From: Curtobacterium sp. VKM Ac-2922
Lineage (GTDB): Bacteria; Actinomycetota; Actinomycetes; Actinomycetales; Microbacteriaceae
Assembly: GCF_022815645.1 (NCBI RefSeq)
Contig: NZ_JALGRO010000015.1
Location: 1-64,000 of the forward strand
Length of the DNA: 64,000 nucleotides
Direction of reading: 5' to 3'
The notes beneath the pieces are model-generated. The model saw nothing but the letters and a program-made list of their open reading frames with translations. It searched no databases and was not told the DNA's origin. The position numbers were made by a program, and so were the translations under genes. Of the stretch, positions 41,490-49,779 are shown one piece after another. Within the stretch, counting starts at the first letter, position 1; every line of letters begins with the position of its first letter.

Positions 41490-42671
41490 GTGAGCGTTCC
41501 CTACACCCGACTGTTCCGCGTCGACGGCCGCTGGCGGTGGTGGCGTCCGCTCGTCGCGCTGGCGTTCCTGGCCGGGTGGTACGTCGTCACGCAGATCCTG
41601 ATCACGGTCGCGTACTTCGTGCCGATCGGTGCGACGCAGGGTGCGCAGGGGTTGATGGACCTCGAGCAGAGCCTGACGAGCGGTGCCCTCGACCCGACGG
41701 ATCCGCTCGTGCTGTCCCTCTCGCTGGTGTCCCTCGTGGTGCTGCTGCCGGGGATCCTGTTCGCGGTGAAGATCGCGCGCCTGGGGCCGGCCAACACGCT
41801 GTCGTCGGTGCGGTTCCGCGTGCGCTGGGGCTGGGCGGCGTGGTGCGTGCTGCCGACACTCGTCATCGCCGTGGCGTCGTTCATCCTGCAGACCGGGCTG
41901 TTCTCGTCCGACGGCATGTTCACGTTCGACGGCGGCTTCGGCTGGAACCACGCCGCGATCGGCCAGTCCACCGTGACGCTCGGCACGCTCACGCTGACGA
42001 TCGCCATGGTCGTGGTGCTCGTGCCGTTCCAGGGCGCCGCCGAGGAGTACGTGTTCCGTGGCTTCCTGATGCAGTGGATCGGATCGTGGATCCCGGCCCG
42101 GATCGTCGGATCGGTGGTGGCCGTCGTGGTGTCGACCGTCGTGTTCGCGCTGCTGCACATCCCGAACGGCTACAACGTGTGGGGCATCCTGGACGTCGGC
42201 TCGTTCGGCCTGGTCGCCGCGATCATCGTGATCCGCACCGGCGGTCTCGAGGCCACGGTGCTGCAGCACGCGTTCAACAACATCATGATCTTCGTGCTGC
42301 AGGCGCCGGGCTGGTCGAAGGTGTCGCTCGACTCGTCGAACAGCACCTGGGGCAGCTGGCTGTTCTCGCTCGGTTCGTCGCTGGCGTACTGGGGGATGGT
42401 CGAGGCCCTGGCGCACTGGCGGAAGCTCGACCGACGGTTCCCGGGTTCCGAGGCGCCGCGCTTCCGCGGCCCGGTGCCGGTCTGGGCGGGTGGCAAGCGC
42501 TGGACCCGTCCCGGAGGCGCGACCTGGTCGGGTGCACCGGCTCGCTCCGAGGGCGTGGCCGGGTCCACCGCCACGGTCGGGTCCGATGGCACGGTCGGGT
42601 CCGATGCCGCTGTCGGGTCCGCAGCATCTGGCCCTGTGGACAACGCGATCGGTGTCCCCGGTCGCCCGTAG
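41490..42671 (+). CDS. CPBP family intramembrane glutamic endopeptidase
   Basis: A 393-residue membrane protein with about eight helices. The CPBP (Abi) signature is complete: EExxxR in FQGAAEEYVFRGFLMQW, FxxxH in STVVFALLHIPNG and HxxxN-like in VLQHAFNNIMIF. Members cleave within the membrane or serve as immunity or protein-maturation factors. A Gly/Ser/Ala/Val tail of about 60 residues with a repeated VGSDGTVGSD motif extends beyond the last helix. Leaderless GTG start (TAGCCT 7 nt upstream). Confidence 0.9.
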   Translation: MSVPYTRLFRVDGRWRWWRPLVALAFLAGWYVVTQILITVAYFVPIGATQGAQGLMDLEQSLTSGALDPTDPLVLSLSLVSLVVLLPGILFAVKIARLGPANTLSSVRFRVRWGWAAWCVLPTLVIAVASFILQTGLFSSDGMFTFDGGFGWNHAAIGQSTVTLGTLTLTIAMVVVLVPFQGAAEEYVFRGFLMQWIGSWIPARIVGSVVAVVVSTVVFALLHIPNGYNVWGILDVGSFGLVAAIIVIRTGGLEATVLQHAFNNIMIFVLQAPGWSKVSLDSSNSTWGSWLFSLGSSLAYWGMVEALAHWRKLDRRFPGSEAPRFRGPVPVWAGGKRWTRPGGATWSGAPARSEGVAGSTATVGSDGTVGSDAAVGSAASGPVDNAIGVPGRP

Positions 42672-42680
42672 GCTGGTGCC

Positions 42681-44525
42681 ATGAGCTCCACGGCTGCCGT
42701 CGCGCCCTCTCCGTCGCGGTCGGCGGCGCTCGAGGTGCTGCGGCGGGTGTGGGGCTACGACGACTTCCGCGGTGAACAGGCCGCCATCATCGACCGCGTC
42801 GTCGCCGGTGACGATGCCCTGGTGCTCATGCCCACGGGTGGCGGCAAGTCGCTCTGCTACCAGGTGCCCGCGCTGGTGCGAGACGGCATCGGGGTCGTGG
42901 TGTCGCCGCTCATCGCCCTGATGCAGGACCAGGTCGACGCCCTGGCGGCCAACGGCGTCAAGGCGGCGTTCCTCAACTCCACGCAGGCTCCGGACGAACG
43001 CGCCCGGGTCGAGCGCGCCGTCGTGCAGGGCGAGATCGACATGCTCTACCTGGCGCCCGAGCGGCTGAAGCTCGAGTCCACGCGGTCGCTGCTCGACCGC
43101 GCCCGCATCGCGCTCTTCGCCATCGACGAAGCCCACTGTGTGGCGCAGTGGGGGCACGACTTCCGCCCGGACTACCTCGAGCTCAGCATCCTGCACGAGC
43201 GCTGGCCGACCGTGCCGCGTATCGCGCTCACCGCCACGGCCACGCCGCAGACCCACCGCGAGATCTCCGCACGGCTCGGCCTCGACGACGCCGAGCACTT
43301 CGTCGCCGACTTCGACCGGCCGAACATCCAGTACCGCATCGAACCGAAGACCGGCGCGATGCAGCAGCTGCTGACCTTCATCCGCACCGAGCACCGCGGC
43401 GACGCCGGCATCGTCTACTGCCTGTCGCGCAACTCCGTCGAGCGCACGGCCGCGGCGCTGGTCGACCAGGGCATCGCGGCGTTGCCGTACCACGCGGGCC
43501 TCGACGTGCGGGTGCGCGAACGCAACCAGTCCCGGTTCCTGCGCGAGGACGGCATCGTCATGGTGGCGACCATCGCGTTCGGCATGGGCATCGACAAGCC
43601 CGACGTCCGTTTCGTCGCCCACCTCGACCTGCCCAAGTCGGTCGAGGGCTACTACCAAGAGACCGGTCGTGCCGGGCGCGACGGGCTGCCGTCGACCGCG
43701 TGGCTGGCGTACGGTCTGAACGACGTCGTGCAGCAGCGCCGCATGATCGACCAGTCCGAGGGTGACGCAGCGCACCGCCGGCAGCTCAGCGCCCACCTCG
43801 ACGCCATGCTCGCCCTGTGCGAGACGATCGAGTGCCGCCGGGTGCGGTTGCTCGCGTACTTCGGGCAGGAGTCCACCGCGTGCGGCAACTGCGACACGTG
43901 CATCGCCCCACCGGAGTCGTGGGACGGCACCGTCCCGGCGCAGAAGCTCCTGTCCACCATCGTGCGGCTCGACCGTGAGCGCGGCCAACGGTACGGCGTC
44001 GCACACCTGGTCGACATCCTGGTGGGCAAGTCCTCGCCCCGGGTGCAGGAACTCCACCACGACACGCTTGCGACGTTCGGCATCGGCGCCGACCTGTCCG
44101 AGGGCGAGTGGCGCACCGTGGCGCGACAGGTCCTGGCCCAGGGGTACGCGGCGGTGTCGGGCGACGGGTACGGCACGGTCGTGCTCAGCCCGACCAGTGC
44201 CGACGTGCTGTCCGGTCGTGTGCAGGTCCTGATGCGCCGCGATCCCGTCAAGGCCCCGCGAGCATCCCGTTCGCGCCGTCAGGTCGTCACGGACATGCCA
44301 CAAGAGGCCGTGGGCCTGTTCGAGGCGTTGCGCGCATGGCGTGCCGCACAGGCGCGCGAGCAGGGGGTGCCGGCGTACGTCGTGTTCAACGACGCGACCC
44401 TGCGAGGCATCGCTGCCGTCCGTCCGTCGGACGTCGATCAGCTCGCCGAGATCTCCGGCGTCGGTGCGGCCAAGCTCGAGTCGTACGGCCGTGCGGTGCT
44501 CGACGTGGTCGCCGCGTCGGAGTAG
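42681..44525 (+). CDS. recQ: ATP-dependent DNA helicase RecQ
   Basis: A 614-residue RecQ-type 3'-5' helicase for recombination and fork repair. Motif I is LMPTGGGKSLCYQ (about 53-65), motif II DEAH in AIDEAHCVAQWGHDF, and motif VI YYQETGRAGRDG. The zinc-binding cysteines are CRRVRLLAYFGQESTACGNC, with CDTC completing the site, followed by the RQC winged helix (about 410-500) and a C-terminal HRDC domain (about 535-612). It starts 9 bp after the CPBP stop but has its own leaderless signal (TAGGCT 6 nt before the ATG). Confidence 0.95.
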   Translation: MSSTAAVAPSPSRSAALEVLRRVWGYDDFRGEQAAIIDRVVAGDDALVLMPTGGGKSLCYQVPALVRDGIGVVVSPLIALMQDQVDALAANGVKAAFLNSTQAPDERARVERAVVQGEIDMLYLAPERLKLESTRSLLDRARIALFAIDEAHCVAQWGHDFRPDYLELSILHERWPTVPRIALTATATPQTHREISARLGLDDAEHFVADFDRPNIQYRIEPKTGAMQQLLTFIRTEHRGDAGIVYCLSRNSVERTAAALVDQGIAALPYHAGLDVRVRERNQSRFLREDGIVMVATIAFGMGIDKPDVRFVAHLDLPKSVEGYYQETGRAGRDGLPSTAWLAYGLNDVVQQRRMIDQSEGDAAHRRQLSAHLDAMLALCETIECRRVRLLAYFGQESTACGNCDTCIAPPESWDGTVPAQKLLSTIVRLDRERGQRYGVAHLVDILVGKSSPRVQELHHDTLATFGIGADLSEGEWRTVARQVLAQGYAAVSGDGYGTVVLSPTSADVLSGRVQVLMRRDPVKAPRASRSRRQVVTDMPQEAVGLFEALRAWRAAQAREQGVPAYVVFNDATLRGIAAVRPSDVDQLAEISGVGAAKLESYGRAVLDVVAASE

Positions 44526-44618
44526 CGCGAAGCGCCCCTGTCCGGTTCATGCCGGGTGCGGCATGTGGTCGGTCCGCCGGTCACTACACTCGGAACCTCC
44601 CGCCCGAGGAGGTCGCTG

Positions 44619-45362
44619 GTGCCCGGTTCGTCGATGCTCACCACCGTGCTGGGTCGCGCCGTCGTCGCGCCGCTCGCACGGGTGCTGTGGCGACCGAAGA
44701 TCATCGGCCGCAAGAACGTCCCGAAGCGCGGTGCCGTCATCCTGGCGAGCAACCACCGCTCGTTCATCGACTCGCCCGCGATCACGATCATGGCTCCGCG
44801 GAAGGTCTCGTTCCTGGCGAAGCAGGAGTACTTCACGGGCACGGGCTTCCGCGGCGCCGTGTCGCGCGCGTTCTTCAGCGGCATCGGCGCGATCGGCGTC
44901 GAGCGCGGTGCTGGTGCGGCGGCGCAGCAGGCCCTCGACCTGGGGCTCGCACGGTTGCGTGACGGCGAGGCGTTCGCGATCTACCCCGAGGGCACCCGTT
45001 CGCTCGACGGTCGGCTCTACCGCGGGCGCACCGGGGTGGCCTGGCTGGCGTTGACCAGCGGCGCGCCCGTGGTGCCCGTCGCGCTGTCCGGCACCGAGGA
45101 CGTGCAGCCCGTCGGCGCGAAGGTCCCGAAGCTCGCCCGCGTGACGATCCAGTTCGGCGAGCCCCTGGACCTGTCGTCGTACGGCGATGCGGCGTCCGGC
45201 CGTGCCCGACGCCATGCGACCGACGCGGTGATGGCCGCGATCCAGGCGATGAGCGGTCAGGAACCCGCGAACGCCTACAACAACCCGCCGGCGACGATCG
45301 TCGAGCGCGTGCGGCGGGCGCTGCACCGGGACGACCCGGGCGAGGCTGTCCAGCCGGACTGA
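44619..45362 (+). CDS. 1-acyl-sn-glycerol-3-phosphate acyltransferase (PlsC family)
   Basis: A 247-residue membrane-associated acyltransferase that makes phosphatidic acid or related lipids. Motif I is NHRSFID (HxxxxD), motif III AIYPEGTRSLDG, and the APVVPVALSGTEDV block matches the family. GTG at 44619 has GAGGAGG 6 nt upstream, which decides the start over an ATG 15 bases downstream. TACACT at 44584 is a -10 candidate. Confidence 0.92.
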   Translation: MPGSSMLTTVLGRAVVAPLARVLWRPKIIGRKNVPKRGAVILASNHRSFIDSPAITIMAPRKVSFLAKQEYFTGTGFRGAVSRAFFSGIGAIGVERGAGAAAQQALDLGLARLRDGEAFAIYPEGTRSLDGRLYRGRTGVAWLALTSGAPVVPVALSGTEDVQPVGAKVPKLARVTIQFGEPLDLSSYGDAASGRARRHATDAVMAAIQAMSGQEPANAYNNPPATIVERVRRALHRDDPGEAVQPD

Positions 45363-45457
45363 CAGTCGGCGATCCTGATGCTCGGTATTGCGTATCATAA
45401 ATATCAGTGGTTCAATGGGGGCACCCCGACCGAACCCCTGATCAGAAGGACCGCAGC

Positions 45458-45817
45458 ATGTCGACCACCCCGCTCTTCGACGCCATCGCCCGACGCGCCG
45501 ACGTCCGCTCCACCACGACGACCGGTGCGCCGGCGGCGACCGCACCCGAGCGCGCTGCACTCGTGCGCACGGTTCCGGTCTCGCCGATCTCCGCGCCGAT
45601 GCAGCCGTCGCGTTCGACGTTCGTGCCCGCAGCACTCATCGCCGCAATCGACGACATCCCCGCTGCCGCCCTGGTGTCGGCGCAGCGCGACCACGTGGTG
45701 TGCGCCGACCAGCTCGCCCTGGTCGAAGCCGTGGCCGATGCCATCACCCGGGCCGTCGTCGATGCCGTCGTCAACGAGCTCGACCGCATCAGCGCCGACG
45801 GCGTCGTCCGCGCCTGA
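45458..45817 (+). CDS. Hypothetical protein (119 aa), coupled to the M23 peptidase gene
   Basis: I do not recognise this Ala/Val/Asp-rich protein; it is predicted mostly helical, with an amphipathic C-terminal half (LVEAVADAITRAVVDAVVNELDRI), no signal peptide and no membrane helix. AGAAGGA precedes the ATG. The upstream DNA (45383-45412) is a conspicuous A+T-rich patch (ATTGCGTATCATAAATATCA) that probably contains the promoter and perhaps an operator. The M23 gene starts 8 bp after its stop. Confidence 0.65.
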   Translation: MSTTPLFDAIARRADVRSTTTTGAPAATAPERAALVRTVPVSPISAPMQPSRSTFVPAALIAAIDDIPAAALVSAQRDHVVCADQLALVEAVADAITRAVVDAVVNELDRISADGVVRA

Positions 45818-45825
45818 GGCCGCCG

Positions 45826-46815
45826 GTGACCACGACGCCGGCGTTCCCGCTCCGTCCCCGCGGAGCGGCCCGCGACGCGGCGAACCGGGCGGTCGCCGCA
45901 CAGACCTCCGCGGCGGCGGTGCCCACCCCCGCCGTCGCGGAGCCCATCCGGCCCCACGGGCGGCGCGCTGCTGCCGGACCGCCGACCGAGCTGCTCGCCC
46001 GACACCCACGACGACTCGCACGCCCGGGTCCACGACGGCCCGACGGACCGCGGCGCCCCACGACCGGCGGCGCCCCCGTCGCTCGCACTGCCCCCGTCGC
46101 TCGCACTGCCCACGTCGCCCGCACTGTCCGCGGGGCCCTTCGGGCGACCGCGCCGCTGCCGCTGGCCGTGATGGCCGTCGTGGCGTGCTTCCTCGTGACG
46201 GCGACGACGCCCCAACAAGCTGCGGCAAGCACGGTCGGTGCGACCGTGCCGACGTCCGACCGGGCGGTCACGGTGGACACGCAGGACTTCACCGTGCCCG
46301 CAGCCGGACCCGGCGGAGTCGTCGTGCGCGACGGGTTCGCGGTCGCCGCGCCGCCGGTGCCGACGGCGCCGACGGGGCCGACCACCGCGCTCGACGGCGA
46401 CGACGGCATCGCTGCCGTCCGCCCGGTCGCCGGCAGTGTCCCCACGGCAGGGGGCTTCGGTGGCCGCTGGGTCGCGGGCTGCGGCGCGTGCTCCACGAAC
46501 CACCAGGGACTCGACTTCGCGGCGGCGACGGGCACGCCGGTGGTCGCGGCGATGCCCGGGCGGGTGGTCTCGGCCGGGGTGTCCGGCGGGTACGGCAACC
46601 AGGTACTGGTGCAGCACGCGGGCGGCCTGCAGACGCGCTACGGCCACCTGTCCCGGATCGACGTCGCCGTGGGGCAGGTCGTGACGGTGGGCGAGCAGGT
46701 CGGCGCGGTCGGCAGCAGCGGGGTCTCGACCGGACCACACCTGCACTTCGAGGTCATCGTGGGTGGCCGTCCCGTCGACCCGGCAGCCTGGCTCGGTGCG
46801 CGCGGTCTGCTCTGA
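45826..46815 (+). CDS. M23 family metallopeptidase (LysM-less, single-pass)
   Basis: A 329-residue protein. A long basic, Pro/Ala-rich cytoplasmic part (1-105) is followed by one helix (LPLAVMAVVACFLVTA, about 108-124), an extracytoplasmic linker and a C-terminal M23 (LytM) domain (about 205-325). Zinc ligands are in NHQGLDFAAATG (HxxxD) and PHLHFEV (HxH), so it should be an active peptidoglycan endopeptidase. Near the end of the cytoplasmic part an 18-bp DNA repeat encodes ARTAPVARTAHVART. The 3' end lies in a 25-bp tandem repeat that triplicates the stop codon. Confidence 0.87.
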   Translation: MTTTPAFPLRPRGAARDAANRAVAAQTSAAAVPTPAVAEPIRPHGRRAAAGPPTELLARHPRRLARPGPRRPDGPRRPTTGGAPVARTAPVARTAHVARTVRGALRATAPLPLAVMAVVACFLVTATTPQQAAASTVGATVPTSDRAVTVDTQDFTVPAAGPGGVVVRDGFAVAAPPVPTAPTGPTTALDGDDGIAAVRPVAGSVPTAGGFGGRWVAGCGACSTNHQGLDFAAATGTPVVAAMPGRVVSAGVSGGYGNQVLVQHAGGLQTRYGHLSRIDVAVGQVVTVGEQVGAVGSSGVSTGPHLHFEVIVGGRPVDPAAWLGARGLL

Positions 46816-46876
46816 TCGCACCCCGCGCGGCCTGCTCTGATCGCACCCGCGCGGCCTGCTCTGAAGGCACCGCGCG
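46800..46876. repeat. 24-25-bp tandem repeat spanning the M23 stop codon
   Basis: Units start with GCGCGG at 46800, 46825 and 46849 and share CTGCTCTGA; a fourth begins at 46872. The TGA in unit 1 is the stop of the M23 gene. Confidence 0.75.
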
Positions 46877-46928
46877 TAGCGTTCGACAGGTCGGCGGCAG
46901 GGTGCCGTTCGGCGGGACGGAGTCAGAC

Positions 46929-47786
46929 GTGCGCGTGACGGTGCTGGGTACAGGAGCCATGGGAGCCGGGGTGGCGCAGTCGCTCCTCCGCGAGGGCCAC
47001 CAGGTCACGGTGTGGAACCGGAGTCCGGAGCGCGCCCGGCCGCTCGGTGACCACGGAGCGACCGTCGCGACCGACGCCGGTGCCGCGGTGTCGGATGCCG
47101 AGGTCGTCCTGCTGACCCTGTTCGACACCGATGCCGTCGTGGACGTCCTCGAACAGGCAGCGGGCGAGGCGCCGACCGACGCCGTCTGGGTGCAGTGCTC
47201 GACGGTGGGCGTCGAGGGCACCGAGACCGTGGTGCAGCTCGCGCAGAAGTACGGCATCGACCTGGTCGAGGCGATGATGCTCGGCACCAAGGCCCCCGCC
47301 GAGCAGGGGAAGCTCACGATGCTCGCTGCCGGACCCGCTGCGACGATCGACCGGATCCAGCCCGTGCTCGACGCCGTCGGCGCCAAGACCGTCCGCGCCG
47401 GTGAGCGCGTCGGCGACGGCACCGCGCTGAAGCTCGCGGCGAACGCATGGATCGCGTCGATCACCGCCGCGACCGGCCAGTCGCTCGCCGTGGCCCGGGG
47501 GCTCGGTATCGACCCGGCGCTGTTCCTGCAGGCGATCGCGGGCTCGGCCAGCGACTCCGCCTACGCGCACACCAAGGGCGAGTCGATGCTGGCGGGGGAG
47601 TTCCCGGCGCAGTTCGCGCTCGACGGACTCCGGAAGGACATCGGGCTGATCACCGATGCCGCACGGTCGACCGGGGTGTCCACGACGCTGCTCGAAGCGC
47701 TCGGCCGGGTCTACGCCGACGCCAGCGCAGCCGGACACGGTGCCGACGACATCGCGGCGGTCGGCACGGCGTTCACGAAGAACTGA
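46929..47786 (+). CDS. NAD(P)-dependent oxidoreductase, 3-hydroxyisobutyrate dehydrogenase type
   Basis: A 285-residue beta-hydroxyacid dehydrogenase-like protein. The Rossmann motif VTVLGTGAMGAGVAQSLL is at the N-terminus, and the substrate and catalytic segment GTALKLAANAWIASITAATGQSL holds the conserved lysine (K about 170) and asparagine. The usual 3-HIBDH substrate loop G(T/S)xxGA is replaced by MLGTKAPAEQGKLTML. Imine reductases also belong to this superfamily, so the reaction is open. GTG at 46929 with GGAG 6 nt upstream. Confidence 0.87.
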   Translation: MRVTVLGTGAMGAGVAQSLLREGHQVTVWNRSPERARPLGDHGATVATDAGAAVSDAEVVLLTLFDTDAVVDVLEQAAGEAPTDAVWVQCSTVGVEGTETVVQLAQKYGIDLVEAMMLGTKAPAEQGKLTMLAAGPAATIDRIQPVLDAVGAKTVRAGERVGDGTALKLAANAWIASITAATGQSLAVARGLGIDPALFLQAIAGSASDSAYAHTKGESMLAGEFPAQFALDGLRKDIGLITDAARSTGVSTTLLEALGRVYADASAAGHGADDIAAVGTAFTKN

Positions 47787-47836
47787 CCCGGACCAGCAGG
47801 AAGTGACGGGGTCGAAGCGCCTGGGGGACCCGTGCG

Positions 47837-48037
47837 CTACCGGCGGAACCAGCGCCGGAGCGTCGCCCTGAGCCGACCGACGGCCTCGTCGTTCATGGTG
47901 TTGGCCAGGTCGAAGGCCTCGCGCGCGGGATCGCTGCCGTCACGGATGCGCCGGAGTGCCGCGTCGGCCCGGGCGCGTGCGTCGAGCTCGGCGAAGGGCA
48001 TGTCGTCCTCGGGCTCGTGCGGACGCGTCTGGGTCAT
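47837..48037 (-). CDS. Small hypothetical protein (66 aa) after MarR
   Basis: Short, charged, helical protein (ELDARARADAALRRIRDG...LRATLRRWFRR) with no known domain. It begins 9 bp after the MarR stop, so it is probably the regulator's operon partner. A second ATG at codon 13 is possible. Confidence 0.55.
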   Translation of the reverse strand: MTQTRPHEPEDDMPFAELDARARADAALRRIRDGSDPAREAFDLANTMNDEAVGRLRATLRRWFRR

Positions 48038-48046
48038 GTGGACACG

Positions 48047-48601
48047 CTACGCGCGACGAGGTGCGCGCATGCCGTCGCCGTCGCTGCTGCTGGCGGCCGC
48101 ACGGTCGGCGTCGATCTCGTCGACCACCGAGGTCATCTCGTCGAGGAAGTCCACGATGACGGCCATGTCGTCCCCGGGCAGGTGCTCGGCGACCTCGAGC
48201 GTGCGGGAGTCGAGGTCGTCGATGACCCGGATGGCCTGCCGCATCGAGGACCCGGAGGCGCTGAGGATCACGCCGCGGCGGTCGTCCGGGTCGGGACGCC
48301 GTTCGACGTGACCGCTGCGGACCAGGCGGTCCACGAGCGCCGAGGTCGACGCGGGCGTGATGCCGAGTCGCTCGGCGAGTTCCTTGGCGTTCGTGGTGCG
48401 ACCGGCGGTCTCGGCCTCGATCAGCAGACGCAGCGCGAGCAGGGCGTTCTCACCGATGCCGAGAGCCTCGCGCGCACGACGCTGCGCGGCGCTCTCGGCC
48501 GTGCGGTAGCGACGGAGGGCGTTGAGCACGTCGACTGCATCGACCCGGGATCCATCGCCGTACCAGAACCCCGCGGTGTGCGTCGTCACCTCGGAAGACA
48601 T
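48047..48601 (-). CDS. MarR family transcriptional regulator
   Basis: A 184-residue regulator. The winged helix (about 70-120) has TTNAKELAERLGITPASTSALVDRLVRSGHVERRPDPDDRRGVIL. N- and C-terminal helices would form the dimer interface. Leaderless start: TAGCAT ends 6 nt before the ATG, inside an inverted repeat likely to be its own operator. It is divergent from the alpha-E gene. Confidence 0.92.
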   Translation of the reverse strand: MSSEVTTHTAGFWYGDGSRVDAVDVLNALRRYRTAESAAQRRAREALGIGENALLALRLLIEAETAGRTTNAKELAERLGITPASTSALVDRLVRSGHVERRPDPDDRRGVILSASGSSMRQAIRVIDDLDSRTLEVAEHLPGDDMAVIVDFLDEMTSVVDEIDADRAAASSSDGDGMRAPRRA

Positions 48602-48607
48602 GGCCCA

Positions 48608-48637
48608 ATGCTAGACGCTCTAGTTAGGTTGTCTAGC
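48608..48637 (-). promoter_or_regulatory. MarR promoter and candidate operator
   Basis: GCTAGAC (48610-48616) and GTCTAGC (48631-48637) are perfect inverted arms. The left arm overlaps the -10 box TAGCAT (minus strand, 48613-48608), so binding would block transcription of the regulator. Confidence 0.65.
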
Positions 48638-48776
48638 GAGCGAGGTGGTCTCGCACAGCAGACAGCCGGTCTGCGCGTCCACGACAGCCGGTCTGCGCGC
48701 CTGCAACACCCGTGACGCGGCTCGGAAACACCGTCGCAACGCGGGGTCAGTAGGTTCGCCGCATGCAGGAGCAGCG

Positions 48777-49670
48777 GTGCTGAGCGGACTCGCGGGGAGC
48801 GTGTTCCGGGTGGGGGCGGCCGTCGAACGCGCCGACGTGATCGCCCGGTTGCTCGACGCGTACCTGGCCAAGCCCGACGCGACGAGCGGCCCGGCAGACC
48901 CGGTGATCGCGCGGGAGCTCCGGGTCGTGGCCGGCGCGGCCGTGACCCCGCGTTCGGTGCTGGACGCCACCGCGACGCTCGAGCTGCTGGCGCTCGACCG
49001 GCACGAGCCCGCGTCGATCGCGAACGCGGTCGCCGTGGCGCGCGACGACGCCCGGCGTGCGCGTGACGTCGTCTCCACCGAGCTGTGGGACGCGCTCAAC
49101 GTCACGCGCTCGCGGCTGCCGCGCAAGATCGCCGCCGGACGTGAACACGAGTTCCTGGCGTGGGTGCGGGAACGGAGCGCCCTGGCCGTGGGCGTCGTCG
49201 AGGGGGACGCCAGCCGCGACGAGGTCTGGGAGTTCTTCACGCTCGGTCGGTCGCTCGCACGGTGTGCCGCCACCGCACGGCTGCTGGCATCCGAGCTGCT
49301 CGACCCCGAGTCCGGGCGGTCGTGGGCGACCGCGCTGCGCGCGTGCGGTGTCGGCGAGGCCTTCCATCGCGAGGCCCGGCCGGGCGCACCGGCGTCGGAG
49401 GCTGCGGCGTTCCTGCTGCTCGACGGGCACTGTCCGCGGTCGGTGCTGTTCCTGACGCAGCGTGCCGAGGCGTGCCTGGCGGACGTGGCACCCGCGCTGG
49501 TGCCCGAGGGGCTCGCCGAGCTGCGGGAGGCGGGCGCGGCGCTCCGGACGATCCTGCCGGCAGACGCGGTCGAGGCGGCCCGCCCGGCCGGACGGCGACT
49601 CGCCTCGGTGGCGGACCGGGTGGCACGCGCGCTCGACGAGCACGTGTTCGCCGGGGCAGCCGCGGGCTGA
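48777..49670 (+). CDS. Alpha-E domain-containing protein
   Basis: A 297-residue all-helical protein. The N-terminus VLSGLAGSVFRVGAAVERADVIARLLDAYL follows the alpha-E (DUF403) pattern, and SRLPRKIAAGREHEFLAWV and EFFTLGRSLARCAATARLL fit the second block. Alpha-E proteins normally sit beside a circularly permuted ATP-grasp partner and a transglutaminase-like gene in a putative peptide-synthesis system; neither is present, so this is an orphan. GTG at 48777 with AGGAG 6 nt upstream. A 6-codon ORF (ATG 48762) ends across this start. Confidence 0.72.
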   Translation: MLSGLAGSVFRVGAAVERADVIARLLDAYLAKPDATSGPADPVIARELRVVAGAAVTPRSVLDATATLELLALDRHEPASIANAVAVARDDARRARDVVSTELWDALNVTRSRLPRKIAAGREHEFLAWVRERSALAVGVVEGDASRDEVWEFFTLGRSLARCAATARLLASELLDPESGRSWATALRACGVGEAFHREARPGAPASEAAAFLLLDGHCPRSVLFLTQRAEACLADVAPALVPEGLAELREAGAALRTILPADAVEAARPAGRRLASVADRVARALDEHVFAGAAAG

Positions 49671-49710
49671 GTGCGCCGGTCGGGCTGCGAATCCAGACGC
49701 GACCAGACGA

Positions 49711-49754
49711 CGGACAGGAGGCCCGGTGCCGGCCCGCACCGGGCCTCCTGTCCG
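49711..49754. terminator. 19-bp hairpin (family A) between convergent genes
   Basis: CGGACAGGAGGCCCGGTGC (49711-49729) and its exact complement (49736-49754) surround a 6-nt loop, between the alpha-E and MFS genes that end towards it. Confidence 0.82.
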
Positions 49755-49779
49755 GGGGTGGTCGCGACCGGTCCGTGGG

